In this document: one piece after another, positions 36,684-46,606 of the stretch
Position numbering within the stretch: the first letter of the stretch is position 1
How the letters are laid out: each line of letters opens with the position of its first letter
Assembly: GCF_900099705.1 (NCBI RefSeq)
Contig: NZ_LT629695.1
Location: 868,001 to 932,000, forward strand
Direction of reading: 5' to 3'
Source of the DNA: Agrococcus jejuensis
GTDB lineage: Bacteria; Actinomycetota; Actinomycetes; Actinomycetales; Microbacteriaceae
Length of the DNA stretch: 64,000 nucleotides
Made by a program: the position numbers and the translations under genes
Notes under the pieces: model-generated
The model's database searches: none
What the model saw: the letters and a program-made list of their open reading frames with translations, nothing else
Told to the model about the DNA's origin: nothing

Positions 36684-37532
36684 GTGCCGAATCACTGGAT
36701 CCTCTCGTTCGCGTGCGACGACCGCGCGGGCATCGTGCATGCCATCACGGGAGCGATCGTCGCGTGCGGCGGCAACATCACCGAGTCGCAGCAGTTCTCG
36801 TCTGCCGACACCGACCGCTTCTTCATGCGGCTGCAGGTCGAGGCGGATGCGCCGCGCGAGGACTTCGAGCGCGAGCTCGCCCCCGTCGTCGAGCGGTACG
36901 ACATGCAGTGGCAGCTCGACGACGTCGGTCGCCCGCTGCGCACGCTCGTGCTCGTGTCGAAGGCGGCGCACTGCCTCAACGACATGCTCTTCCGGCAGCG
37001 CGCGGGCCAGCTCGCCGTCGACATCCCGCTCGTGCTGTCGAACCACCCCGATCTCGGCGATCTCGCCGCCTTCTACGACGTGCCGTTCGAGCACGCCGCG
37101 GTGACGGATGCCGAGTCGAAGGCCGCGTTCGAGGCGCGCGTGCTCGAGGTCGTCGAGCAGCACGACATCGAGCTCGTCGTGCTCGCGCGCTACATGCAGA
37201 TCCTCTCCCCCGAGCTCTGCGAGCGCCTCGCCGGCAAGGTCGTGAACATCCACCACTCGTTCCTGCCGGGCTTCAAGGGCGCGAACCCCTACCGCCAGGC
37301 GCACACGCGCGGCGTGAAGCTCATCGGTGCGACGGCCCACTTCGTGACGAGCGACCTCGACGAGGGCCCGATCATCGAGCAGAGCGTCGTGCGCGTCGAC
37401 CACACGAAGACGCCCGCGCAGCTCGTCGCGATCGGCCAGGACGAGGAGTCGCGCACGCTGACGAAGGCGGTGCAGTGGTTCTCGGAGGATCGCGTGCTGC
37501 TCGACGGCGCGCGCACCATCATCTTCCAGTAG
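36684..37532 (+). CDS. purU: Formyltetrahydrofolate deformylase PurU
   Basis: A 282-aa enzyme that hydrolyses 10-formyl-THF to formate and THF, balancing one-carbon pools. An N-terminal ACT domain (about residues 4-80: ILSFACDDRAGIVHAITGAI) is followed by a formyltransferase-like domain with the catalytic-type segments VVNIHHSFLPGFKGANPY and ATAHFVTSDLDEGPII. The GTG start is leaderless: TAGACT lies exactly six bases upstream. Related function to glyA-folD 8 kb away, but under a different promoter. Confidence 0.96.
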   Translation: MPNHWILSFACDDRAGIVHAITGAIVACGGNITESQQFSSADTDRFFMRLQVEADAPREDFERELAPVVERYDMQWQLDDVGRPLRTLVLVSKAAHCLNDMLFRQRAGQLAVDIPLVLSNHPDLGDLAAFYDVPFEHAAVTDAESKAAFEARVLEVVEQHDIELVVLARYMQILSPELCERLAGKVVNIHHSFLPGFKGANPYRQAHTRGVKLIGATAHFVTSDLDEGPIIEQSVVRVDHTKTPAQLVAIGQDEESRTLTKAVQWFSEDRVLLDGARTIIFQ

Positions 37533-37648
37533 CGGGAGGCGGCGGCCGTGACCGCCGATTCCGCACCTGTTGGGGCGCAAGTCCTATGCATTCCGTCGTT
37601 CGGACCCCCATACTGGGTGGCATCCGGTAGCGAAGGAGCGCGATTTCC

Positions 37649-39013
37649 ATGGAGTATCAGGTCGTCAACCCGTCCACGGGCGAGACCGGCGAGGTGCACC
37701 CCACCGTCACCGCCGACGAGCTCGAGACCGCGATCGCGGGCGCCTGGAGCGCGTGGCACGTGCTCGCCGCCGAGTCCGTCGCCGACCGCGCCGCCCGCAT
37801 CGCCAAGGTCGCCGACCTGCACGAGGAGCGCGTCGACGAGCTCGCCGCGATCATCATGCGCGAGATGGGCAAGCCGAGGAGCCAGGCCACCGGCGAGGTC
37901 GAGTTCGCCGCCGCCATCTACCGCTGGTACGCCGACCACGCCGAGGAGCTGCTCGCCGACCTGCCGCTGCAGACCGACGACGGCCGAGCGGTCGTGCGCA
38001 AGTCGTCGATCGGGCCGCTGCTGGGCATCATGCCCTGGAACTTCCCCTACTACCAGGTCGCCCGCTTCGCCGGCCCGAACCTCGTCGTGGGCAACCCCAT
38101 CCTGCTCAAGCACGCGCCGCAGTGCCCCGAGTCGGCCCTCGCGATCCACGCGATCTTCGCCGAGGCGGGCTTCGAGGTCGGCGCGTACACGAACGTGTTC
38201 CTCACGAACGACCAGGCCGCCGAGGTCATCGCCGACCCGCGCGTGCGCGGCGTCTCGCTGACCGGCTCCGAGCGCGCAGGCGCCGCCGTCGCCGAGGTCG
38301 CGGGCCGCAACCTCAAGAAGGCCGTGCTCGAGCTGGGCGGCTCCGACCCGTTCATCCTGCTGTCGACCGACGACCTCGACCAGGTCGTCGAGGATGCCGT
38401 CAACGCCCGCCTCGACAACACCGGCCAGTCGTGCAACGCCGCCAAGCGCTTCATCGTGCACGAGGACCTGTACGACGCGTTCGCCGAGAAGATGACGGCG
38501 AAGATGGCCGAGCAGGCACCCGGCCAGCCCGACGACGATCTTCTGCTCGGCCCGCTCTCGTCGAAGGCTGCGGCCGACCGTCTCGAGGCGCAGATCGAGG
38601 CCGCGATCTCGGCAGGCGCCACCGCGCTGCTGCGCGGCGCCGCACCGCACGGCGACGGCGGCGCGCACGTCGGCACGACGGTGCTCGCCGACATCGCCCC
38701 CGAGAACCCCGCGTACCAGCAGGAGTTCTTCGGGCCCGTCGCATCCCTCTACAAGGTCTCGAGCGAAGACGAGGCGATCGAGGTCGCCAACGCCACGCCG
38801 TTCGGCCTCGGCTCGTACCTCTACACGACAGACGAGGGCCAGGCGTCGCGTCTCGCCGACCGCATCGACGCCGGCATGGTGTTCGTCAACGCCGTGCTCG
38901 CCGACGAGGCCGGCCTGCCGTTCGGCGGCGTCAAGCGCTCGGGCACGGGCCGCGAGATGGGCGTGCTCGGCATCGAGGAGTTCCTCAACAAGAAGGTCGT
39001 GCGCCTGCCGTAG
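37649..39013 (+). CDS. gabD: Succinate-semialdehyde-type NAD(P) aldehyde dehydrogenase
   Basis: A 454-aa aldehyde dehydrogenase of the GabD/Sad group, which oxidises succinate semialdehyde or related aldehydes. It starts with VVNPSTGE, contains [18 protein letters not shown], the catalytic glutamate in [10 protein letters not shown], the cysteine in [11 protein letters not shown], and [12 protein letters not shown]. Length is typical. AAGGAG stands about 9 nt before ATG 37649. A strong terminator hairpin follows at 39031. The GABA aminotransferase partner is not in this window, so the substrate is inferred from family. Confidence 0.9.
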   Translation: MEYQVVNPSTGETGEVHPTVTADELETAIAGAWSAWHVLAAESVADRAARIAKVADLHEERVDELAAIIMREMGKPRSQATGEVEFAAAIYRWYADHAEELLADLPLQTDDGRAVVRKSSIGPLLGIMPWNFPYYQVARFAGPNLVVGNPILLKHAPQCPESALAIHAIFAEAGFEVGAYTNVFLTNDQAAEVIADPRVRGVSLTGSERAGAAVAEVAGRNLKKAVLELGGSDPFILLSTDDLDQVVEDAVNARLDNTGQSCNAAKRFIVHEDLYDAFAEKMTAKMAEQAPGQPDDDLLLGPLSSKAAADRLEAQIEAAISAGATALLRGAAPHGDGGAHVGTTVLADIAPENPAYQQEFFGPVASLYKVSSEDEAIEVANATPFGLGSYLYTTDEGQASRLADRIDAGMVFVNAVLADEAGLPFGGVKRSGTGREMGVLGIEEFLNKKVVRLP

Positions 39014-39030
39014 GCACGGATCGCACGCTC

Positions 39031-39068
39031 GGATGGGGCGCGTCGGCTGCGGCCGGCGCGCCCCATCC
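39031..39068 (+). terminator. Terminator hairpin after the succinate-semialdehyde-type dehydrogenase
   Basis: GGATGGGGCGCGTCGGC pairs with GCCGGCGCGCCCCATCC (17 bp, one G-U pair) around a 4-nt loop, 17 nt after the stop codon. No T-run, as common in high-GC actinobacteria. Confidence 0.85.
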
Positions 39069-39200
39069 GCGTGTCCGGTGGACCTTCGGAGGCGAATCCG
39101 AGCAAGGTTCATCGAATCGTCACGAACCACGCGGACGTGTCGTCACAGGATCTGGCTAGGTTGAGCGGCAACCCCCTGACCACCGGACCTTGGACCACGC

Positions 39201-42200
39201 ATGCCTCAGGCCCTCCGACGCTCGCTGAGCGTCGCCACCGCGACTGCGCTCGCGGCATCCGCCCTCGTGGCGCTGGGAGGTGCCGGCGTCGCGAACGCCG
39301 CCACCTACCCGACGATCAACGAGTTCTCGAACGACATCGACGGGACGAACGACCCCGAGTACGTCGAGATCCACGCCCCCGAGGGCACGAACCTCGCCGG
39401 CACCACGCTGCTCGTCGTGCGCAGCGGCACGACCAACAGCCCCGCGTTGCAGGGCAGCGTCTACCGCAGCACGCCGCTGACGGGCACGGTGGGTGCGAGC
39501 GAGCTGCAGCTCGTGACGCTGCCGGTGAACCACATCCTGAACTCGACCGTCACGCTCATGCTCGTGCAGGGCACGGCACCGAGCGCCGGCACCGACCTCG
39601 ACACGAACGACGACGGCACGCTCGACGCGGGCCTGTCGTTCACGATCGTCGACTCCGTGGGCACCACCACGCCCGACGGCGCGGGCTTCGCCTACGGCGA
39701 CACCATCCTCACCCCGACGTTCGACGGCGGCAGCGCCTACGTCGGCGGCGCGAGCCGCCGCGTCGCGGGCGTCGACACGGGCTCGCCCGCGGACTGGGTG
39801 CGCAACATCTACAGCGGCTTCGGCCTGCCCGAGCGTCCGTCCGCCGCGCCCGTCAACGGCCAGGCCGTGAACACCCCCGGCCAGCCCAACGTCATCTACG
39901 ACGACGGCACCCCGCCCGTCGAGCCCGGCACGCTCGAGTGCGCCGCCGAGGGCGCGACCCTCGTGAGCGCCATCCAGGGCGCCGGCGCCTCGAGCCCGAT
40001 CGTCGGCCAGACCGTGCAGGTCGAGGCCGTGGTCACCGCCGTGCACCCCGGCCTCGTGGGCGGCACCACCGGCACCGGCACCTTCGCCGTGCAGGAGGAG
40101 CTCGCCGACCAGGACTCGAACCCCGCGACGAGCGAGGGCATCTACGTCGAGGCGACGACCGCCGCGATGGCGAGCGTCGCCGTCGGCCAGCAGGTGCGCC
40201 TCGAGGGCGTCGTGTCGGAGCAGTACGGCCGCACGCACGTCGACATGAGCGCCATGATCCTGTGCGCCGAGGTCGGCGAGACGATCGAGCCCACGGCCAT
40301 CGAGCTGCCGCTCGCGAACGCCGAGGCGTTCGAGGGCATGCTCGTGACGATGCCGCAGGACCTCGCGGTGCTCGAGACGTACCGCTTCGCGCAGTACGGC
40401 GAGATCTCGATCGGCACCGAGCGTCAGTTCCAGCCGACCGCCCTCGCGACCCCCGGCTCCGCCGAGGCGACCGCGATCGCCGCATCGAACGCCGCGAACC
40501 GCATCATCCTCGACGACGCCCGCACGGCGCAGAACGCCAACCCGGCGCTGCACCCGAACGGCCAGCCGTTCACGCTCGACAACCTGTTCCGCGGCGGCGA
40601 CACCCTCACGAACGTCACCGGCATCCTCGACTACGGCTTCAGCGCCTGGCGCATCCAGCCCACCGAGGGCGCCGACGTGACGTCGTCGAACCCCCGTCCC
40701 GACGTGCCCGTCGTGGGCGGCGACCTGCAGGTCGCGTCGTTCAACGTGCTGAACTACTTCACGACGCTCGGCAGCCGCGGCGCGCGCAACGCCACGGAGT
40801 TCGACCGCCAGGAGTCGAAGATCGTCTCGGCGATCCTCGAGCTCGACGCCGACATCGTCGGCCTGCTCGAGATCGAGAACAACGACGGCTTCGCGCTCGA
40901 CACGCTCGTCGCCGCGCTCAACGAGGAGGCCGGCGATCCCGGCCGCTACGCAGCGCTCGACACGGGCACGATCGGCACCGACGAGATCACGACGGCGCTC
41001 ATCTACCAGCCCGACGCCGTGACCCCCGAGGGCTCGTACGCGCTGCTCGACTCGAACGTCGACCCGCGCTTCGACACGACGCGCAACCGCCCGTCGCTCA
41101 TCCAGACGTTCGCGACGAACGACACGGGTGCGCTGCTCACCGTCTCGGTCAACCACCTGAAGTCGAAGGGCTCGGAGTGCTCCGGCGACCCCGACCTCGG
41201 CGACGGCGCAGGCAACTGCAACGTGACGCGCACGGACGCGGCGGCAGCGCTCGCCGACTACCTCGCCAACGACCCGACGGGTGCGGGCACCGACAACGTG
41301 CTCATCCTCGGCGACCTCAACTCGTACGACCACGAGCAGCCCATCACGACCCTCGAGACGGCCGGCTACACCGACCTGCTCGAGGCGTTCCAGGGCGAGG
41401 AGGCGTACACGTACGTGTTCGACGGCCAGCTCGGCTACCTCGACTACGCGCTCGCAGGCCCCGGCCTCGGCGACCAGGTCGTGGACGCGGCAGCGTGGAC
41501 GGCGAACTCGGACGAGGTGCCGATCATCGACTACAGCACGCAGTACAAGCAGCCGGCGCAGCAGGCGATCTTCGCGCCCGACGCGTACCGCGCATCCGAC
41601 CACGACGCCGTGCTCGTCGGGCTCACGCTCGACGTGCCCACGGAGCCCGAGGTCGAGGTGACGACGTTCGCCGGCGCCGACCGCTACGAGACGAACGTGC
41701 AGGTGTCGGAGGCGCTCTTCGACGCAGGCACCGACGTGTTCCTCGCCTCGGGCGAGGGCTTCGTCGACGCGCTCGCCGCCGGCCCGGCAGCCGCGCACGA
41801 GGGTGCGAGCCTGCTGCTCACGCCCACGGGTCGCCTGCTCGACACGACGGCAGCCGAGCTCGAGCGCCTCGCGCCCGAGACGATCACGATCGTCGGCGGC
41901 GAGCCGTCGGTGTCGGCAGCCGTCGAGGCCGCCGTCGCCGCGCTGCTGCCCGACGCGACGATCGAGCGCATCGCCGGCGCCGACCGCTTCGAGACCGCGG
42001 CAGAACTCGCGACCTCGACGTTCGGCACCGTCGACGGCGCGTTCCTCGCGAGCGGCCTGTCGTTCGCCGACGCCCTGTCGGCGAGCGGCGTCGCCGCCCA
42101 GCGCGACGACGTGCCGGTGCTGCTGACGATGCCCGACTCGCTGCCCGCAGCGACGGCATCGGCGCTCGACGAGCTCGACGCAGGCGCGGTCGTGGTGCTC

Positions 42201-42548
42201 GGCAGCCGCGTCACCGTGGCCGACGGCGTCATCCGCCAGGTGCGCGCCTACGGCGACGTGGTGCGCGTCGCCGGTGCCGACCGGTACGCGACGAACGCGC
42301 TCATGGTGGGCATCTACGGGATGCCCGGCAGCGAGGGCGCCATCGCGGTCGCGTCGGGGGCGAACTTCCCCGACGCGCTCTCGGCCACGGCCGTCGCCGG
42401 ACGGCTCGGTGCGCCGCTGCTGCTCTCGCCCGGCCAGTGCGTGCTGCTCGAGACCGAGGACGCCATCGCGTCGCTCGACCCGCAGCGGGTCGTGAACGTG
42501 GGTGGCCGCCCGACGCTCGAGTCCGACGCATGGCAGACCGCCTGCTGA
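39201..42548 (+). CDS. Secreted ExeM/NucH-type endonuclease with three cell-wall-binding type 2 repeats
   Basis: A 1115-aa exported nuclease. Signal peptide about residues 1-33 (cut after GVANAA); a lamin-tail-like domain (YPTINEFSNDIDGTNDPEY); an OB-fold-like region near residues 250-380; an endonuclease/exonuclease/phosphatase domain about 508-800 with SFNVLNYF, LLEIENNDG, the NHLKSKGSECSG segment, LGDLNSYD and the final catalytic SDHDAVL; then three CWB2 repeats (817-1115) starting FAGADRYETN, IAGADRFETA and VAGADRYATN. The CWB2 repeats should hold it on the cell wall. TAGGTT at 39157 is a likely -10 box. Role: DNA scavenging, perhaps of phosphate. Confidence 0.93.
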   Translation: MPQALRRSLSVATATALAASALVALGGAGVANAATYPTINEFSNDIDGTNDPEYVEIHAPEGTNLAGTTLLVVRSGTTNSPALQGSVYRSTPLTGTVGASELQLVTLPVNHILNSTVTLMLVQGTAPSAGTDLDTNDDGTLDAGLSFTIVDSVGTTTPDGAGFAYGDTILTPTFDGGSAYVGGASRRVAGVDTGSPADWVRNIYSGFGLPERPSAAPVNGQAVNTPGQPNVIYDDGTPPVEPGTLECAAEGATLVSAIQGAGASSPIVGQTVQVEAVVTAVHPGLVGGTTGTGTFAVQEELADQDSNPATSEGIYVEATTAAMASVAVGQQVRLEGVVSEQYGRTHVDMSAMILCAEVGETIEPTAIELPLANAEAFEGMLVTMPQDLAVLETYRFAQYGEISIGTERQFQPTALATPGSAEATAIAASNAANRIILDDARTAQNANPALHPNGQPFTLDNLFRGGDTLTNVTGILDYGFSAWRIQPTEGADVTSSNPRPDVPVVGGDLQVASFNVLNYFTTLGSRGARNATEFDRQESKIVSAILELDADIVGLLEIENNDGFALDTLVAALNEEAGDPGRYAALDTGTIGTDEITTALIYQPDAVTPEGSYALLDSNVDPRFDTTRNRPSLIQTFATNDTGALLTVSVNHLKSKGSECSGDPDLGDGAGNCNVTRTDAAAALADYLANDPTGAGTDNVLILGDLNSYDHEQPITTLETAGYTDLLEAFQGEEAYTYVFDGQLGYLDYALAGPGLGDQVVDAAAWTANSDEVPIIDYSTQYKQPAQQAIFAPDAYRASDHDAVLVGLTLDVPTEPEVEVTTFAGADRYETNVQVSEALFDAGTDVFLASGEGFVDALAAGPAAAHEGASLLLTPTGRLLDTTAAELERLAPETITIVGGEPSVSAAVEAAVAALLPDATIERIAGADRFETAAELATSTFGTVDGAFLASGLSFADALSASGVAAQRDDVPVLLTMPDSLPAATASALDELDAGAVVVLGSRVTVADGVIRQVRAYGDVVRVAGADRYATNALMVGIYGMPGSEGAIAVASGANFPDALSATAVAGRLGAPLLLSPGQCVLLETEDAIASLDPQRVVNVGGRPTLESDAWQTAC

Positions 42549-42567
42549 TCGAGCACCCCTGACGACT

Positions 42568-42597
42568 GCGGCGTCCGACCCTCGGGTCGGGCGCCGC
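42568..42597. terminator. Bidirectional terminator between the nuclease gene and dnaE2
   Basis: GCGGCG-CCGACCC and GGGTCGG-CGCCGC form a 13-bp stem with one bulged pair and a TC loop, between two convergent genes. The stem can form on both strands. Confidence 0.8.
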
Positions 42598-42628
42598 TGT
42601 CGCGTGCTGGGGGCTTCGTCGGCTGAGG

Positions 42629-45600
42629 TCAGCGGAAGTCGCGCGACGGCGGCGCCGCCGCGTCGAACGGCACGATCTGGTCGGCCATCATCGTCACGAC
42701 GCCCTGCGAGTGCTGCAGGATGCCGCGCACCTTGAGCGCCGCCGAGTGCTTCGCGATGCTGCGGTACCGCTTCCACAGCCCGACCGAGCAGAGCACGTTG
42801 AGCATGCCCGTCTCGTCCTCGATGTTCATGAACGTGACGCCCTGCGCCGTCTGCGGCCGCTGCCGGTGCGTGACGATGCCCGCCGCCCACCGGCGCCGCC
42901 CGGGCTCGAGGTCGACGAGGCGCGCGATGGGCACGACGCCGTCGGCGTCGAGCGCCGCCCGCGCATGCCGCACGGGATGGTCGTCGGGGCTCACGCCCGT
43001 CGCCCAGATGTCGAGCGCCGTCTGCTCGGCCTCCGACAGGATCGGCAGCAGCGGCGGCTGCACCGTCACCGACGTGCCCTCGAGCTGATCCTCGCGCTCG
43101 GTGGATGCGGGGGCCGCGAGCCACAGCGCCTCGCGCCGCTCGAGGCCGAGGCGCTCGAACGCGCCCGCGGTCGCGAGCGACTCGAGCTGCCTGCGATCGA
43201 GCCTCGCGCGCCGCGCGACGTCGTCGATGCCCGTGAACGGCGACTCCTCGCGCGCCGCGACGATGCGCTCGGCGTCGGCCTCGCCCACGTGCGCGACGCT
43301 CGACAGCCCCAGCCGCACCGCGAACCCGCGATCGCGCCGATGCCGTGCGTGGTCGTTGGGGCCGGGCGTCCACGGCACCTCCGGCTGATGGGGCTCGAGG
43401 CACGCATCGTCGCCCGCGACGCGGTCGCCGTGGGCCTCGAGGTCGGCGGTCGCCGCCGAGCGCACGATGTCGGGCCCCAGCACCTCCACGCCGTGCCTGC
43501 GCGCATCCGCGCTGAGCGTCTGCCCCGACCAGAAGCCCATGGGCTGCGCGCGCAGCAGGCCCGCGAGGAACGCCGCCGGGTGGTGCAGCTTCAGCCACGA
43601 CGACGCGTAGACGAGCTTGCCGAACGCGAGCGAGTGCGACTCCGCGAAGCCGAAGCCGGCGAACGCCTCGATCTTGCGCCAGATGCTCTCGGCGAGGTCG
43701 CCGACGATGTCGTTCGCCTGCATGCCTGCGAAGAGCCGATCGCGCAGCTGCGCGACGCGCTCCTTGCTGCGCTTCGACGCGATCGACCGCCGCAGCTCGT
43801 CGGCCGCCGCCGCGTCGAAGTCGCCCACGAGCACCGCGATCTGCATGAGCTGCTCCTGGAACAGCGGCACGCCGAGCGTGCGCGCGAGCGCATCCTCGAG
43901 CAGCGGATGCGGGTACGTGATCGGCTCCTGCCCGCTGCGCCTGCGCAGGTAGGGGTGCACGGCGTCGCCCTGGATGGGCCCGGGCCGGATGAGCGCGATC
44001 TCGATGACGAGGTCGTAGAACGAGCGCGGCCTGAGCCTCGGCAGCGTGGCGAGCTGCGCCCGCGACTCGACCTGGAAGACGCCCACGGCATCCGCGGCGC
44101 ACAGCATGTCGTAGACGCCCGCCTCCTCTGCGGGGATCGTCGCGAGCGTCCACTCCTCGCCGAGGTGCTCCCTCGCGATGTCCATCGTGTGCTGCATCGC
44201 GCCGAGCATGCCGAGCCCCAGCAGGTCGAACTTCACGAGCCCCATCCACTCGCAGTCGTCCTTGTCCCACTGCAGCACCGTGCGATCCACCATGCGCGCG
44301 GGCTCGATGGGGCTCACGTGGCCGACGGGCTCCTTCGTGAGCACCATGCCGCCCGAGTGGATGCCGAGGTGGCGCGGCGCGTGCAGGAAGTCGTCGGCGA
44401 GCGACAGCACGGGATCGGGGATGCCCTCGGTGCCGTCGACCGACGGCGCGCTCCACCCCTCGACGCGCTTCGACCACGCGTTCTGCTGCCCGACGGCGTA
44501 GCCGAGCGCCTTCGCCGCGTCGCGCACCGCCGACTTCGGCCGGTACGTGATGACGTTGGCGACCTGCGCCGCGTTGCGCCTGCCGTACCGCTCGTAGACG
44601 TGCTGGATGACCTCCTCGCGGCGCGCGGCGTCGAAGTCGATGTCGATGTCGGGCTCCTCGGTGCGGATCATCGAGATGAACCGCTCGAACGGCAGCCGGT
44701 AGAGGATCGGGTCGACGGCCGTGATGCCGAGGATGAAGCACACGGCGCTCGCCACCGCCGAGCCGCGGCCCTGGCAGAGGATGCCGCGCGAGTGGGCGAA
44801 GTCGGCGATCTCGCTGACGATGAGGAAGTAGCCGGCGAAGCCCTTGTCGTCGATGAGGCGCAGCTCGTGGGCGAGGCGCTCGTCGACCTTGCGCTGATCG
44901 ACGTGCGGGTCGCCTGGCGGGTAGACGCGGTCGCGCCGCTCGGCGACGAGCTGCCGCAGCCACGACATCTGCGTGTGACCCTCGGGCACCTCGGTGTCGG
45001 GCAGGCTCGGGCTCGCGGCCCTGAGCGAGAATGCGAGGTCGCGGCCGATGCCTGCGGCCCGCTCGACGACGCCGTCGAACTGGCGGAAGCGCCACGCCAT
45101 CTCGGCGCCCGACCGCAGCCTCGGCACGCCGCCTGCAGGCAGCCATCCGTCGAGCTCGTCGATGCTGCGGCGCGCGCGCACGGCCGCCATCGCATCGCCC
45201 AGCAGCTGCTGCCTGGGGCTCGCGACGTGCGCGTTCGTCGTCGCCACCACCGGCAGGCCGCGCCGCTCGGCGAGGGTCGCGAGCGCCTGGTTGCGCTCCC
45301 CGTCGTCGGGCTGGCCGAGGTCGGTGAGCTCGACCATGACGCCGTCGCGGCCGAAGAGCGACACGAGCCGGTCGAGCTCGACGCCTGCCGCATCCGCCCC
45401 CTCCCGCTCGAGCGCACGGCGCACGGCGCCCTTGCGGCAGCCCGTGGACACCATCCACTCCCCCGCGCGCTCGGCGACCTGCTCGAGGTGCAGGATGGGG
45501 CGGCCCTTCTCGCCGCCCGCGAGGTACCCGTCGGTGAGCGTCGCGGCGAGCCTGCGATACCCCTCCGCGCTGCGGGCGAGCACGAGCAGGTGGTCGCCGA

Positions 45601-45979
45601 CCGGGTCGGCGACGCCGTTCTGGGGCTCGGGCAGCTCGAGGCTCAGCTCGGCGCCGAAGATCGTCGCGAGGCCCACGTGGTCGGCGGCCTCGGCGAAGCG
45701 CACGGCGCCGTAGAGGCCGTCGTGGTCGACGAGCGCGAGCGCCTCGAGGCCCAGCGCCGTCGCCTCGGTGACGAGCTGCGCGGGGCTCGAGGCGCCGTCG
45801 AGGAACGAGTAGTGCGAGTGCGCGTGCAGCTCGGCGTACGGCACGATGCGCTCGGGGTCGGGTCTGCTGCGTCGTTCGCGCACCTCGGGGTTCGGCGTCA
45901 GCGAGGGCGCGTCGGTGGCGCGGCCGTCGAGGATCGCCTCGAGCTCGCGCCACGGCATCGGCGGATTGCGCCAGCCCAT
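42629..45979 (-). CDS. dnaE2: Error-prone DNA polymerase III alpha subunit DnaE2 (ImuC)
   Basis: A 1116-aa C-family polymerase that performs mutagenic translesion synthesis with ImuA' and ImuB. The PHP domain starts YAELHAHSHYSFLDG; the polymerase active-site region reads RTEEPDIDIDFDAARREEV; AGFGFAESHSLAFG is the helix-hairpin region; and the OB domain is near the C-terminus (WAAGIVTHRQRPQT). It is shorter than replicative DnaE1 and lacks the tau-binding tail, as usual for DnaE2. ATG at 45979 has GGAGGGGG upstream. A LexA box at 46109-46124 about 130 bp upstream implies SOS induction. Confidence 0.96.
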   Translation of the reverse strand: MGWRNPPMPWRELEAILDGRATDAPSLTPNPEVRERRSRPDPERIVPYAELHAHSHYSFLDGASSPAQLVTEATALGLEALALVDHDGLYGAVRFAEAADHVGLATIFGAELSLELPEPQNGVADPVGDHLLVLARSAEGYRRLAATLTDGYLAGGEKGRPILHLEQVAERAGEWMVSTGCRKGAVRRALEREGADAAGVELDRLVSLFGRDGVMVELTDLGQPDDGERNQALATLAERRGLPVVATTNAHVASPRQQLLGDAMAAVRARRSIDELDGWLPAGGVPRLRSGAEMAWRFRQFDGVVERAAGIGRDLAFSLRAASPSLPDTEVPEGHTQMSWLRQLVAERRDRVYPPGDPHVDQRKVDERLAHELRLIDDKGFAGYFLIVSEIADFAHSRGILCQGRGSAVASAVCFILGITAVDPILYRLPFERFISMIRTEEPDIDIDFDAARREEVIQHVYERYGRRNAAQVANVITYRPKSAVRDAAKALGYAVGQQNAWSKRVEGWSAPSVDGTEGIPDPVLSLADDFLHAPRHLGIHSGGMVLTKEPVGHVSPIEPARMVDRTVLQWDKDDCEWMGLVKFDLLGLGMLGAMQHTMDIAREHLGEEWTLATIPAEEAGVYDMLCAADAVGVFQVESRAQLATLPRLRPRSFYDLVIEIALIRPGPIQGDAVHPYLRRRSGQEPITYPHPLLEDALARTLGVPLFQEQLMQIAVLVGDFDAAAADELRRSIASKRSKERVAQLRDRLFAGMQANDIVGDLAESIWRKIEAFAGFGFAESHSLAFGKLVYASSWLKLHHPAAFLAGLLRAQPMGFWSGQTLSADARRHGVEVLGPDIVRSAATADLEAHGDRVAGDDACLEPHQPEVPWTPGPNDHARHRRDRGFAVRLGLSSVAHVGEADAERIVAAREESPFTGIDDVARRARLDRRQLESLATAGAFERLGLERREALWLAAPASTEREDQLEGTSVTVQPPLLPILSEAEQTALDIWATGVSPDDHPVRHARAALDADGVVPIARLVDLEPGRRRWAAGIVTHRQRPQTAQGVTFMNIEDETGMLNVLCSVGLWKRYRSIAKHSAALKVRGILQHSQGVVTMMADQIVPFDAAAPPSRDFR

Positions 45980-46108
45980 CGCTCGGCCCCCTCCTGCGGT
46001 GCGGATGCGCGCATCCGCTGCTCTCGTGCTGCGTGGGATGCGGGTGCATCCACGTCGTGCGCATCGGGCCGGCCTCCACGATGGTGCGCTGCGCACGATA
46101 CGCCTGAG

Positions 46109-46124
46109 TCGAACGTATGTTCGA
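46109..46124 (-). promoter_or_regulatory. LexA (SOS) box upstream of dnaE2
   Basis: TCGAACGTATGTTCGA is a perfect 16-bp palindrome and matches the actinobacterial/Bacillus-type SOS box GAAC-N4-GTTC. On the minus strand it includes TACGTT, a possible -10 box, so LexA would cover the promoter. The same 16-mer precedes imuA at 51635. Confidence 0.9.
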
Positions 46125-46163
46125 CCTCCGACGCGAACTCGCCTCAAGGTGCGCTGGAGGGTT

Positions 46164-46263
46164 GGCGATTGGTCACTTGTGGTCGATGAGTGGCCACTTG
46201 ATGCGCGGCGAGTGGTCAGCAGATGTCGTCGACACGCCGTAGCGACGACATCTGCTGACCACT
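46164..46263 (+). repeat. Dispersed palindromic repeat family, copy 2
   Basis: Two GGTCACT/GGCCACT units (46166-46200) are followed by a 21-bp perfect inverted repeat: left arm 46211-46231, 11-nt loop ACACGCCGTAG, right arm 46243-46263. Relative to copy 1, both arms carry a complementary T-to-C/A-to-G change (AGCAGATG with CATCTGCT), so pairing is kept. It lies 40 bp beyond the SOS box of dnaE2. Confidence 0.9.
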
Positions 46264-46347
46264 GTTGGCGCAGGTGGGATGCGCCGACGGGCCACGCCGA
46301 CGGCGCGCCTGGGCGGTCGTGTCGGAGGTCGGTGCGACCCTCATGCC

Positions 46348-46578
46348 ATGACCGATCAGCACGACGAGCTCGAGCTCCAGCTCTGCGAGAGCGCGTGGTG
46401 CACGGCTGCCTTCGTGCCCGAGGAGGGCTTCGGCGGTCGGTGCCCCGCGTGCCTCGCGGTCGCCGACGAGCACCACGCCTACGGTCACGCGACGGCGGTC
46501 GACGACTGCCTCGTGTGCGACCGCATCCCGAGCCTCGGCGCGGCGCGGTCGCGCATCCGCTCGGCGAGCGCCGCGTAG
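46348..46578 (+). CDS. Small cysteine-rich (zinc-ribbon-like) protein, 76 aa
   Basis: A short acidic protein with six cysteines: CESAWC, CPACLA and DCLVCD, arranged as CxxxxC and CxxC pairs that could bind one zinc. It has no membrane segment. A GACCCT -10-like box lies exactly six bases before the ATG, in line with other leaderless genes in the window. Convergent with the neighbouring membrane-protein gene. Not recognised as a known family. Confidence 0.62.
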   Translation: MTDQHDELELQLCESAWCTAAFVPEEGFGGRCPACLAVADEHHAYGHATAVDDCLVCDRIPSLGAARSRIRSASAA

Positions 46579-46606
46579 CCGCTCCCCGGCGACGCCGCCT
46601 GAGCGA

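Noticed and set aside
39156..46079. A 2307-codon open frame on the minus strand covering the nuclease gene and dnaE2
   Set aside because: It is antisense or out of frame to two clearly conserved genes, is Arg/His/Ala-rich and arises from GC codon bias; the real minus-strand gene is dnaE2 in another frame.
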